A stretch of 64,000 bases of DNA from Hydnum rufescens UP504 (taxonomy: Eukaryota > Basidiomycota > Agaricomycetes > Cantharellales > Hydnaceae), in NCBI GenBank assembly GCA_014904985.1, contig MU129000.1:1-64000 (forward strand). Reading direction: 5' to 3'. The translations under genes and the position numbers were made by a program. Positions 1 to 10,502 of the stretch are shown here, in pieces. The notes beneath the pieces were generated by a model that ran no database searches, was not told where the DNA came from, and was given only the letters and a program-made list of their open reading frames with translations. Within the stretch, counting starts at the first letter, position 1. Each line of letters begins with the position of its first letter.

Positions 1-1690
1 GGTCCTTCTTTTTGTAGATGGGGCAGAGCCATCCTTTTGTGAAGTCTGAGTCCTCAGCTACACCATGTGATTCAATGTCATTGAATACACAGGTCAGGAT
101 GGCCACAATATTGACACCTGGCTTGTTGTGGGAGAGTCTTGTTCATATTGGGACAGTAGGGATTTCCACAGTTCTGCTGGGAGGCATCAATGCCAGGAGC
201 TGTTCCAGTGCTAGATGCCTTTAGGGCTGAGAGCACTTGTGCTTGTGTTAGGAGGGTGTCTAGTTCAGTCCTGGCAGGCTCTGGGGTCTTAGCTGTGGTA
301 TTGCTTAGGACTCAATTGTGGTGGCAGTTCGCACTGGTGAGGTTGCATACTCATGGTTCTGGAGGTCATTGTGGTAGTCATGAGCTAGAGTTTCCATTTT
401 GCTGGATCTAAGCTCATATCTTGGGGGGTTGGAGTCAGGGTACCTCAGAGATAGCATTGTGTCATGTGGGGTTTTTGCTTTGTTGATGCTGGACCAGTAC
501 TTGCTGATTGTTTCTCCTTCTAGCCTGTTTCTGGCTGTGGCAGAGGCCTGGGTGTGGTTATGGCACTGTATGGTGAGTCTTGATATTTTCTCTCAGATGG
601 CTGCACTAGCTTCAGCTTGGGTGGTCTCATTTTCTGGATTGTTGAGGGTGTCTTGAAGCTGTGACTGCAGTTTTTGTATGGCAATTTCCATTTTGGGAGA
701 TTGTAGCTTTTTCTCATTTTCTAGCAGATTTTGTGATGGAGTCCTTGAAGCTCTTGAAGAGAATCTGTGGGTTCATTTCAGGGGTTTGGCTGTGTCTGCA
801 GCTCTCAAGGTCAGATTTTAGTTTCAGGCCCAGTTGGTGGATATGTTCCTTCAGGGATTTATCATGGAGGAGGTACAGGGGTAGGGACCACTGGCCCCTT
901 CCCACAAAGGGGATTTTTGGGTTGGACATATGTACTGAAACTAGACTGTGGTCAGTTGGTATGCCAGGTGGGGAGATCTTCCAGTTGAGGCATGTCTGTT
1001 CAAGGGGATCTGTGATGTTGATCGGTCAATTCATGATTGGGATCCATTATGGTTGGATTGGAGGTAAGTGTAGGCCTTGTGAGGGGCGGGTTGGATTTCT
1101 GCCATCCATTTTGGACATGGAAGAGTGATTTAAGTTGTTCCAGTGAGAGCACAGCTGCCTGATTATCAGGGTGGCTAGGGAGTCAGTCAAGGGCATCCTC
1201 AACAAGGTTGAAATCTCCTAGCATGATGTCAGGTTTAGGGAGGTCAAGGTCATCCCAATTTTGGTGGAGGGCCACCCAGAAGTCCCTATTTTCAGCAGGA
1301 GGGTTTGGGGCATAGATGACTAGGACAGTTATTGTGGATGTGTGCCATTGGACAGATAAGAGGAGGGCATGCCCAGGGATGATGTTCTGGCATTGTATGT
1401 TCTCTGCATGGAGGATTTCTTTATTTAGAACAATGGTAACACCTTTGGAGTTAGGGGTGTCAGGGTCCATTGAGTGGAAGATCAGGAGTCATTTCCCAAA
1501 CAGGGAGTGTAAAGATATTAGGGTGTCTGTGGTGTGGGTTTCCTGTAGGGCTAGTATCCCAATTTTCCATCATGCAGTAGCTGATTTATGTGGTACCATT
1601 TCTCTTGGATCATGTTTGGTCCTCCACCCCTCATGTTCAGGGAGGCAATTTTGATGTTTGCCCTTGAGCACCTTTTTTTGGGCATGTCCC
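1..1690 (-). pseudogene. Tad1-like LINE ORF2: AP-type endonuclease and start of reverse transcriptase
   Basis: Decayed non-LTR retrotransposon ORF2 that runs off the left edge. Reading leftwards, an exonuclease-endonuclease-phosphatase domain begins near 1660 with the motif IASLNMRGGG, continues with ALQETH near 1545 in another frame, and reaches the conserved GDFN motif near 1195. After the domain come the linker typical of basidiomycete Tad-like elements (RGQWSLPLYLLHDK, about 860-910) and a segment resembling the pre-RT linker (SKYWSSINKAKTP, near 480). The first RT residues (GWLCPIYKKKD) lie at the window edge. Such proteins nick target DNA and prime reverse transcription there. The frame is broken by at least one frameshift near 1550 and several stops, including a TGA near 1488 where CGA would restore arginine. 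The segment is very poor in CpG. It is a dead copy. Confidence 0.85.
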
Positions 1691-2760
1691 CATGTGTGGG
1701 GGTTGGAGCACATTGGCTATCCATATTGGGTGGTGACCCTGGCTGGATGGTACCAGTTTGGGTAGCATGGTGGCTACTTGGTTGGGAGGGTGGTCCCACT
1801 GGGAAGGTTCCAGCTGTGGTATGATTGCCACATCTCCCTGTATGGGAATGAGCCACAGTGGGCTCCCTGTCTCCATACTCCCAGGACCTGTCCTCAGTGG
1901 AGAGGCCAACAGCTGAGCCAGCACCACCTCTAGTTCCTGGGAGGCTTGAACCATTACCGTTATATGACAACCTGTGTGGGGGAGAAAGAGAGTTAGTAGT
2001 AGGGGTTGCTTTGGTTCACCCAGCATACAACCATAGGCTGGGTATAGACAGATTTGTCCCAGATCTGTCACAGGGGACTATGTCAGTGGTACTTGTGGGG
2101 AGTGTTGCTGAGGCACATCCACTTTCCCAGGGACTTCAGCCTCTTGGCCTGGCACATCCAGGCCTAAATAGGCCACTGGTTTTGACACCTGACAAGTCAT
2201 TGGTTTGTCAGGTTGCCTGGGGGCTCCTAGGACTTTCCTGAAGCCCAAGGGCCAGTGTATTTGGGTCCTAGGAGGGTTGCCAATATTGACAAGGACCATT
2301 GGGTGGGGTTAGGCCATCCAGGATCCTTCCTCAACTCCAGCTGTGGGGGAAGTGTCAGGGGATTGGCAGTAGGTCCATATATGGGCATGTGTGAATTGGT
2401 GGGTGGTGGTGGCCCTGGTGACAGATGTGGCTTTTTACCCCTTATGTCAGGCAGCCCAGGGAGGGGGCATTGGTGCATAAAAGGATGGGGGGGGTCTGGT
2501 GCTGTTTGGGTAGCTTTTTAACCCTGCTTTTTCTCTGCCAGCAAGTGCCTAACTACCAATGCCTTACCAAGATTTGTTGATCTATCGACACTGGCAGGCA
2601 CATTGTAAGCAGGATGGTTATAAACCAATCCAACTACTGTCCATGAGGTTGAGCTGGGGACAAAGGAGGGAATCACAGAACTAATCTGGATGTTCAGGTC
2701 CAAGTGGGGGAAGGTCTTTTGAACAGGGGAAATTGCAGTGAGCCAACAAAGCCCAAGCAA
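1691..2760 (-). pseudogene. Proline-rich segment upstream of LINE ORF2
   Basis: Three overlapping open stretches (1970-1691, 2478-2078, 2760-2518) encode a proline-, threonine- and histidine-rich sequence with no recognised fold. They precede the endonuclease in the same orientation, so they probably are the N-terminal extension of ORF2 or the end of an ORF1 of the same LINE. Frame changes between the pieces show decay. The role is inferred from position only. Confidence 0.45.
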
Positions 2761-3239
2761 TTAAATGAGAATGTGTGTTTCAGTCAAATTACCACACCCT
2801 AAGAATCCCTTCTTGAGACCTTAGTCAAAGTGTAGTTAAAATTTGCTTTTTGTAGTGAGAAATCACCCAGGGACCAGCAGCTGTTCAAGAAGCTTCAAAC
2901 TGGAGGGAGGGGGAGAACTAATGAATTTGTGTGCTAGCTGCACCTAATATACAATCCAGACTTCGACTCAATATAAAGTGAAAAAGTCGGACTTAAGGGA
3001 CACACAGAGGAAAAGAAATGAAGTTAAAATATTCAAAACTGATGGAGATATTCCAATTTCAAGATAAAAGGGGAGATTGACACATTACATGCTATTCCTC
3101 CTTCAAACCTGGACAAGTTCCCTTAAGGAAAAGTGGAATGGGTTGCCCTGAGGGTCTTCTCCATCAGACATAAGAGGGCCGGAAGTAATTCGCTATTTTG
3201 TATGGTGGAGCAAAAGGGGAGTCATGGGGAGGGAGTTGT
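2761..3239. other. Intergenic or LINE-internal, no gene seen
   Basis: AT-rich sequence with no convincing coding frame, RNA gene or repeat. It separates the proline-rich segment from the 160-bp repeat block. Confidence 0.5.
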
Positions 3240-3560
3240 CTTGTGAAAAATGGAGTTCGCGTCCGATCGTTTTTCCCTTGGTATAGTTCGATGCGCATTT
3301 TTAACAGCTTTTAGGGCGTGGTACTCGCGAATGAATCCGATAAGAATTGGCTTCAAAAATCAAGAAATACTCCTTCAGAGTATGAATCATGGCAAGATAT
3401 CGTTACAGGGACCGCATTTTTGATCCGTTCGTTTCGTGTTTGGTACCATTCGATAGGTACGATTCGTATCTTTCTGGGCGCGGTCGTTTCGAGTCGATCC
3501 GATCAAAAGTGATGGAGAAATTCGAAAAATACTCCTTTAGAGTAGTGCAGCCCCTATCTG
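3240..3560 (+). repeat. Two units of a ~160-bp dispersed/tandem repeat family
   Basis: Two imperfect copies about 165 bp apart share landmarks: a T-rich step ending in AGCTTT or TCTTTC, then GGGCGYGGT, a GATCCGAT-like word, and AGAAATTCGA. The same family occurs in both arms of the foldback at 48.2-48.7 kb and 51.4-51.85 kb. It does not code for protein here. Islands of CpG survive in it although its surroundings are CpG-poor. Confidence 0.6.
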
Positions 3561-4770
3561 GATCATGTGATGGATCTGTGAGTCCAGAATCAGAACTAGG
3601 CCTGGTCTGCATTGTTACATAATCACAATCCATCACCCTTAAGGCAGTAGGATGGCTTGGAAGGACAGTCAAGCCATACAGTCTTGAGGAAGAATGGCAA
3701 GTTGAATTGCCTTGTCCAAAGAAAATGGACTTGATGTAGGGCATAAACTGCCCCTTTTTAATGAGGACTGTTGAAGTCCAAAGGATAGTCAATAAATTGA
3801 CTGGTGGACATGGTAAAGGAATGAGGCAATATTATGAGTTGGAAAGGGGTGGGAATCCAATTGACTTCTTGAATAAACGAATGATGATGGAATGTAATGA
3901 ATGCAGTGACATGTAATTGTTTTGTTCATAAGGAAAATGGGCCTCAGATGAGGATTCTATGGTGTAGGGATTTATCCCTCCAACAATGTGAGGGCCCAAT
4001 GTATGTAGGGCAGGCAGTGCTGATTGCAAGTGATGATGCCTGGGGCATCCATGTGTCAGCTGAGGGGGTGGTCATCCAGCCCAGTAATCAGGTTTGTGTT
4101 GGGGTTGGAGCTGGATTCTATGGGGCCAGGGAGGTGCTCTGGGTCAGGACCAACACTCCTTTAAGGGTGAGATGGGATGAGAGATCTGTGTTCATATGCC
4201 TTGGGGAGGGCAGGGAAGGTAGGTTTGTATCATGTGCCAAAGATCTCTATATGCTGATTTCTTCCTCATGGGTTGTCCTTTTTGTCATTGTGCTGCCATT
4301 TTTGCTGTGCATGTATATGGCTCATCATTTTATTCTTCTTGCTTTTGTTGCCCCCCCCCCCCTTCTCTCTTTTTTTTTTTTAAGTCATTGTTGATCCCCC
4401 AATGCACTGGGCCTTTGCATACTATACCCTCACTATTACTCTTTGGTGTTTTCAGGTACAGTTTTGGCAGTGGTGGGCAGGCAGCCAGGAGCCAGGAGGT
4501 GCAGCAGGAGGGGGGGTGGAAAATGTGTAGGTTTGGATAGGGCATGGCAACACATTGTTATTTTGGTGCACCCAACATGGGGGATCACTTCAGTCTGCAT
4601 GTCAGTTCTTGAGGTGGTGTTTAATGCAGTTCATGAGGAGGCAGGAAACAGGCATAGTCAATATCATGGTTTTCTGTAGTATTTACATCCATATTTTATT
4701 AGGAATGACCCCCACATCTCCCATGTCTTAGGTTGGGGGGGTGGGAGCCACAGCCCCCTTGACCATGGCT
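3561..4770. other. No convincing gene; possible 3' part of LINE ORF1
   Basis: The minus strand just below ORF1 (4240-4700) encodes a proline/cysteine-containing low-complexity stretch that could be the ORF1 C-terminus. The plus-strand open frame at 3897-4394 has no recognisable domain and ends in a poly-C/poly-T tract at 4350-4381, so I treat it as chance. Confidence 0.4.
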
Positions 4771-5875
4771 TCAGCCCCTGCTGGTTCCCCTAGGCAAGCT
4801 GTTGAAGGAGGTGGTGGCATTGTTGATGTTCACTACAGCTGTGGTGGCCCTGGAGGGAGCAGCAAGTGGGGTGCCTTTCCATCCCTGGATAGATGAGTAA
4901 GGACAGAGGCCACTGGGGTGGTCCACACTTTTGCAGCCTAGGCAGGAGAAGTGAGCAAGGTGACAGACAGTCCCAGTGCCATTGAAAGCAGTGGAGAAGG
5001 TGCAGTTGGAGAAAGCCTCATGCCAGTGGTAGTGGTAGGTCAAGTCAGAGAAGGGAGGGGTAGCATAGATGTTCCAGGCACATTGTGGGACACCACCCAC
5101 ACCAAGTAGCCTGAGCTCAAGGGGGTGAGCTTCAATGGAGTCAATTGTGGATCTGACAAGGGGTCATTCCCAGTTGCTAGATCCATGAGGAGGGAGTGTG
5201 CAGGGCTGGGTTCACAGAGTTTGTCCTGGACAAGCTTGGTTACCTCAGTGCTGTCAGAGGAGTCATAGCCTATGAGGTTCATGACAGTTCCAACAAAGGT
5301 TGAGATCTCAAGTTTGTATGGGATGGAAAAGAATGATATTGCATTGCAGGACCAGGCACATTGGTTGGTGAGCATAGCTGCATCCAGGGGGGAGAGGTCA
5401 GCAACAAGGAAACCCCATGGGGAAGCACAGGGATCTTTGGGGGTTCCTTGGGAGTAGGTGGACCAATACAGGGATTGCTGCCACAAGCAGCCTCTTTTAT
5501 TGCATTTTTGAGGTGTGTGAGGGTACTGGCATGGTTGGGCTGGTTGTAGCCAGCGTTCCAGACCATGGCAATGATTTTTGACCCAGCATAGGCATCCCAG
5601 ATTGCCCTAGTGTCATCATGGAGGTTTGAGAAGAGAGTTGCTTTGTCCCAGCCATGGATGGGGGGATATCCCATTGGAGGAGGGGTCGATGGTTTGTAGG
5701 CAAGGGACAGAGAGAGGCCACCTTGAGGGGCATGCTGTGACAGAGAGGCCTGCTCTGTGGGTGCCCCAGATTCGTGCAGGGCTGCATCTACATCCATTGG
5801 GAGTGTGGTGTGTGCAGAGAGTGGAGAGAGGGGTGTGTGTTGAGGAGGTTGGGTGGGGCTGCCACCTGGAGACAA
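4771..5875 (-). pseudogene. LINE ORF1 (Gag-like, zinc-knuckle protein)
   Basis: Nucleic-acid-binding ORF1 of a basidiomycete Tad-like LINE. The N-terminal part (5875-5490) is proline-rich and then has the segment GWDKATLFSNLHDDTRAIW. The middle (5486-5100, shifted frame) has WSCNAISFFSIPY, typical of this ORF1 family. Near 4900-4960 comes a cysteine/histidine cluster (C-L-G-C ... D-H-P-S-G-L-C-P) resembling the single zinc knuckle of these proteins. It lies upstream of, and parallel to, the ORF2 remnant at 1-1690, so both probably belong to one element. At least two frame changes and one internal stop make it non-functional. Confidence 0.65.
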
Positions 5876-6557
5876 GGAGTTGGGTGCTTTGCCATGCTAG
5901 TGGCTGTGTGATGGTTAGGGGAATATACCAGGGGGGAGGCAGCTCAGAGCTATACCTTCGGGTTGGTTTTTACAATGGGTCTCAATAACTGCTAGCTGGC
6001 CTAGGACTGGGTTATTTGTGTAGCCATCCTTTGCAATCTCACTCAGCTGCTGTTGAGAGGTAGCCTCACTGTGCCCTGTGGCAGGGTCTGTTTCAGGAAG
6101 GGACGCAATGGTGGAGGGCTCTTTGGGTTAGGGGAGAGGCCAAGTATGCAGGTATGTACTCTGTGGGTTTGCAGTAGCTCTTATTTAGTTTAAGTCTCAC
6201 ATTCATTTTTCTTGTGATGCAAGAGCCTTTTGCCCCTGGTAGGGTCATCCATGACAGGATAGACCATGCTACTAGTGGGTAGCATGGGTAGGGTTGCCAG
6301 TTTAGCATTCCTTAGGCTTAGTGAGCATTGTGGGCATGCATCGCAGTTTTTCATTGTGCTGGATGTGGAACTGGTGCTTTTGGTTCCGCAGAGCCAAACT
6401 GCAGACTCAGTAAACCTAATAACCCCCCTCAGTGCAACAGTAGGTGGCATGTGAGTTAACCATGTGCAGATCAAAAAAATCATGGGAGCTTTGGAATTTG
6501 CTTCCTTGGTTTGTTTGCTTACTTGATTCAAGCTCATGATGTGAACAATGCCAACAA
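5876..6557. other. Likely 5' region of the LINE; no gene seen
   Basis: The minus strand is open at 6573-6190 but shows no known domain. CpG is nearly absent. The KDZ-type terminus starts at 6558. Confidence 0.4.
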
Positions 6558-6602
6558 CACCTCGGTCAGCCACTTAGAGGGGCCTTAATAGGTATGTCAA
6601 AC
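6558..6602 (+). repeat. Left terminal inverted repeat of the 7.2-kb element
   Basis: Starts CACCTCGGTCAGCC and includes GGGGCCTTAATAGGTATGTC. It matches the inverted sequence ending at 13764 and, more weakly, the end at 16298. Confidence 0.55.
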
Positions 6603-6779
6603 TGCATCAAATCAAAAGCCTAAGAGGCATCAAAATCCTTTGATATCAAATAATTTCAAGAGGGTGACCTTAGGTCAATCCATAAGTCTGCCCATAGGCA
6701 TTTTGATATCAAACTCACATTTGGCTGGGGGTATCAGGATAGGTCCCTGCAAGCCTGGGAATGCCCCCAAGTAAGTCAA

Positions 6780-8190
6780 TGGGGCCATATGGGCTTATCA
6801 GCAGCTACAAGTATTTACTTATTACTGTATTGTTTATTCTCATCAATAATTATGAATATTATATACATATTATCCCCCCACCCACATGGGGGGGGGGGGT
6901 TGCACCCAGCAGGGTCCTGCCCCACCTGGTGGCCACACACTTCATTTTACCCACATATCTCATCTGGGGGCCGCACACCCCATTCTTGCAGGTGTTTGGT
7001 TGGTGGGGTCACAGGTTGCTTTGTTCAGGGTCGTGTGTTTTGGGGATGGCATGGGTAGTGGGCACCTACATTAAATAAGGTGATACCTTAGTAAAAATAA
7101 AATAAAAGAAAACCAATGCAAAAGGAGCAGCCTATGCTGCTCCTTTTGCATGGTCGGACATGTAAATATATACTTACTTTAAAGATTACCACACACCCAC
7201 AGTAGTGGGTGTGTGGCTCTTTATTTCCTCTGTGGCTTTGTGTGCATGTCCTCATTCCTTCGCCCATTTTCATTCTCATGGTGGTATGTGTTCATATGTG
7301 GGGTTTCATTGGTGACTGGGGGGTGAGCATATTTGGGCTCATGGTTGTGTGGTTCGCACATTGAGGTGGGGTGTCTTGGCCTAGAATAAAAGATAAGTTA
7401 GTTTAAAAAATTTGCACAAAAAGAGCAGTGACTGCTGCTCTTTTTGTGCATTTGTAGCTACCAAAAAATAAATACTTTATGTGGCCACACACCTGCCACA
7501 GCAGGTGTGTGGCTCCCTCATTTCCTGTGGCTTTGGGCATTCATTGTCCTTCATTCATTGGCATGTTCATGTGTAATGGGGTGCGGTGTTTCATGGGGTC
7601 TTGGCGGGCCCACAGGTTGGGCTTGTGGCTGTGTGACTTCATGCATTGGGGTGGGATATGTTGACCTAGAATAGTATATGTTAGTTGAAATCAAAGGTCA
7701 CACAAAAAGAGCAGCAGCTGCTGCTCTTTTTGCATGTCTGAAACCAGTAAAAAACAATATATACCTTATATGGCCACACACCCGCCTCAGTGGGTGTGTG
7801 GCTCTCTGTTTTCCTGCTCTTCATCATGGCTTCCTGTGGGCATTGTTGTTGTTCATTCATTCACTTGTTTGTTCACTTGTTCACGTGTTTCCATTCATGT
7901 GGTCATGTGCGGGGTGTCGTTTGTGGGTGGAACAGCTTGACCTAGAATAGTAAATAAAAGTGTTAGTACAAAATTTAAAACCTGTGCAAAAAGAGCAGCT
8001 TTCGCTGCTCTTTTTGCACCATTGTATCTACTAGCATAAAAATAAAAATAAAACTCACCTTTTGACCACACAATGCACAGAGGTGGGTGTGTGGTCATTG
8101 GTGTCTGCCTTTCTAGGCAGTTGCCTCTGTGTATGCAGTCAAGGGAGAGTGCAACTCAATGCCAGCAATTGCCGGAATTCAAAAGGTGCC
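6780..8190 (-). repeat. Array A, left arm: four exon/intron hairpin units
   Basis: Read on the minus strand, each unit is an exon ending in a hairpin of the CCACACACCC / GGGTGTGTGG type, then an intron with a GTAAGT/GTGAGT/GTATAT/GTATTT donor, a central hairpin (for example GCAAAAGGAGCAGC / GCTGCTCCTTTTGC), an ACTAAC-like branch site and a CTAG or GTAG acceptor. Inferred introns are 7942-8058, 7666-7764, 7381-7475 and 7066-7177. The leader near 8160-8190 carries the GGCAATTGC motif shared by all arrays. The far end (6780-6890) is AT-rich after a G-run. No coding potential is conserved between units. Confidence 0.75.
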
Positions 8191-8769
8191 CAAGTGCTGG
8201 CACAGCAAGCAGGATATGGATAAATAATAAGGAAACAAATGGGCGATAGATGTGAGATAATAAATATTTTTTGCCAAAAATGATAGAGAACAATAATAAT
8301 AAGGCAGACTTCCATGAGGCACTATATGCCAACATTGCAAAGCAGATTGGATCATTTCTGTGGGCCAGAATTGAGCCAAATTTGAATATGTTGGTGGTAC
8401 ATATGTATATACTATGGACAATCCATTATTATAGACAACCTGGCCATTTTTCAATTTCTGACACCTTCAATTGCCTAAATAGGGAATTGAGGACATGAAA
8501 AATTGAAAATTGACAGAATGTCTGATATAATTAATCACTCAGATAGAGGGCATATGTGCCATAAATATACTCACATTTGGGCCCATTTTGACCTATAGAA
8601 GTGGCCCAATTCAGCTTGCAATGTAGGCATATCCTGCCCTATTGAGCTCTGACCTACTATGGCTGTCTTTATCATCCTTTCCAAAAATATTCATTATATT
8701 GTAACTTATTACTTGTCTATATACTGGCTACTAATCTATATGGTGCATGTGGCACTGGCACTTGAGCAC
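8191..8769. other. Centre of array A between two divergent leaders
   Basis: AT-rich spacer with no open frame of note. It separates two inverted leaders that both contain a (C)AATTGCCGG-like word followed by GTTGAGTTGCA or TTGAGTTGCA. If the arrays are transcribed, this is where a bidirectional promoter would sit. That is inference; no core promoter was identified. Confidence 0.4.
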
Positions 8770-10330
8770 TTTTGGAGATCTGGGAATTGCCGGTGTTGAG
8801 TTGCATCTCCCTACAAACAACCACCTAGAAAGGCAAGTAGACGACCACACCCACTGCTGCAGGTGTGGTCAAAAGGTGAGTTTTTTTAATGCTAGTAGAT
8901 ACAACAGCACAAAAAGAGCAGTGAAAGCTGCTCTTTTTGTGCTGCTTTGAATTTTTTTACTGACACTTTATTTTTCTAGGTCATGGCCAGGTCTCAGGCA
9001 CCAAACGAGACCCCACCAAATGATGAGACCCGGCTGCCAAGGTCCCAAATGGCAACACACAAACTGAAAATGCCCCAAACGAAGCCATGCCAAGCGAAAT
9101 GGCACCAAATCAAATGGCACCAAACAAAATGATGCCAAGTGAAATGCACCACAACACAGAGGTGGCTATGCACTGACCAAGTGGCCACACAGGCCACACA
9201 AACCACACACCCGCTATGGCAGGTGTGTGGTTCTATATAAGGTAAGTGTACCCCCAATGGCACAAAAAGAGCAGCAATGCTGCTCTTTTTGTGCTGGTTT
9301 TAATTTTTTAACTAATGATCTATTATTATAGGCTAGCCATACCCATGGTGCCAGGCCCCCTGAATGATAACCCACCCACAAAGCGAGATCCACGAACAAC
9401 AAGATGCCAAATGATATGAACCCCACACCTGTTATCATGGGTGTGTGGTTTTATATGAGGTAAGTAATGCACCCCACAAAAAGAGCTGCTCTGGCAGCTC
9501 TTTTTGCATTCATTTTAACTTCTAACTAACACCTTATTTATTATTCTAGGTTATCATCTCAACCACCCCAAACCAGCCACCCCTCCCCCAGAAATGATCA
9601 CGCACCCACCGAATGAGAGTTGTGAATGCAGTCTGCCCAAGAACATCCACCCTGACCCCCAAGAGTGGGAATGCACACATGCAAGACAGCAGGGACCCCA
9701 GACGAGCCACACACCCACTTCGAGCGGGTGTGTGGTAATCTTAAGGTAAGTACAATCCCTGCAAAAGGAGCAGTGTATGCTGCTCCTTTTGTGTGGCTTT
9801 CTTTCCCACCTCCCTTTTCACTAATGTATTATTTATTATCCTAGGTTTTCATCTGAACCCACAACCCCGACCAATCCCCATTGAAGACCTGCGACCCTGC
9901 AGAACAACCATGCAAGGATGGTGACCCCAAACGAAACCTGCGAATGGGAAAACATGATATGGGGCCACAAGCCCTGGACAAACCCAACACCCGCTTTGGC
10001 AGGTGTAATAATTTGAGGTAAGTAGTCACCATCTATAAGTACGATCGTGCAAAAGGAGCAGCATGTGCTGCTCCTTTTGCATGGTTTTCTTTTTTACTAA
10101 TTATTTTTGATTGTAGGCATTTTCAACCCACAGCCCTCATCAACCCTTTCCACCCTGACCCCAAACCTGCATGAACCGCCAACTGAAAAACAGTGACCCT
10201 GCCACATGCGACCCCGGGTGAGGGGGATATGTAGAGTATAATAATAATAATAATAACAAATTAATTATAAACAAAACACCACCCCAGAGGGGTATGCATA
10301 TAATAATGAATAAATAATGATAAATTGTTG
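8770..10330 (+). repeat. Array A, right arm: five exon/intron hairpin units
   Basis: Mirror image of the left arm. Inferred introns are 8876-8979, 9242-9331, 9460-9549, 9746-9844 and 10018-10116. Every exon end pairs with itself (for example ACACACCCGC with GCAGGTGTGT) and every intron has a central hairpin. The intron at 9460 carries GAGCTGC / GCAGCTC where its neighbours carry GAGCAGC / GCTGCTC, so both strands of the stem changed together. Introns at 9746 and 10018 have GGAGC / GCTCC in place of AGAGC / GCTCT. The arm ends in a TAA-rich tail at 10239-10320. Confidence 0.75.
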
Positions 10331-10394
10331 GCACCTCCCAATAAGCCTGTATAGCCCGGTGACCGGAGGAGTCTACAAGGTTGACCGAAGTGAA

Positions 10395-10502
10395 AATCAT
10401 AAAAGACCGATTTCGGCCGTAATAATGAGGGACCTACTTAGGTCCATTATTTGCCTCAGAAATGGTACCTAATTGGGTACACTTAGGTGACTGACCAAGG
10501 TG
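10395..10502 (-). repeat. KDZ-type terminal repeat, inverted
   Basis: Read on the minus strand from 10502 it starts CACCTTGGTCAGTCACC and continues to GGTACCATTT and GGACCTAAGTAGGTCC. These are the landmarks of the terminal repeats at 16298 and 46402. It implies that an element extending to the left ended here. No clear partner end was found. Confidence 0.5.

Noticed and set aside
3897..4394. 165-residue plus-strand open frame
   Set aside because: No domain, antisense to probable LINE sequence, and running into homopolymer tracts.
8770..10330. CRISPR-like array of palindromic repeats
   Set aside because: The host is a eukaryote, the units are not uniform in length, spacers are not unique short segments, and each unit has splice signals.
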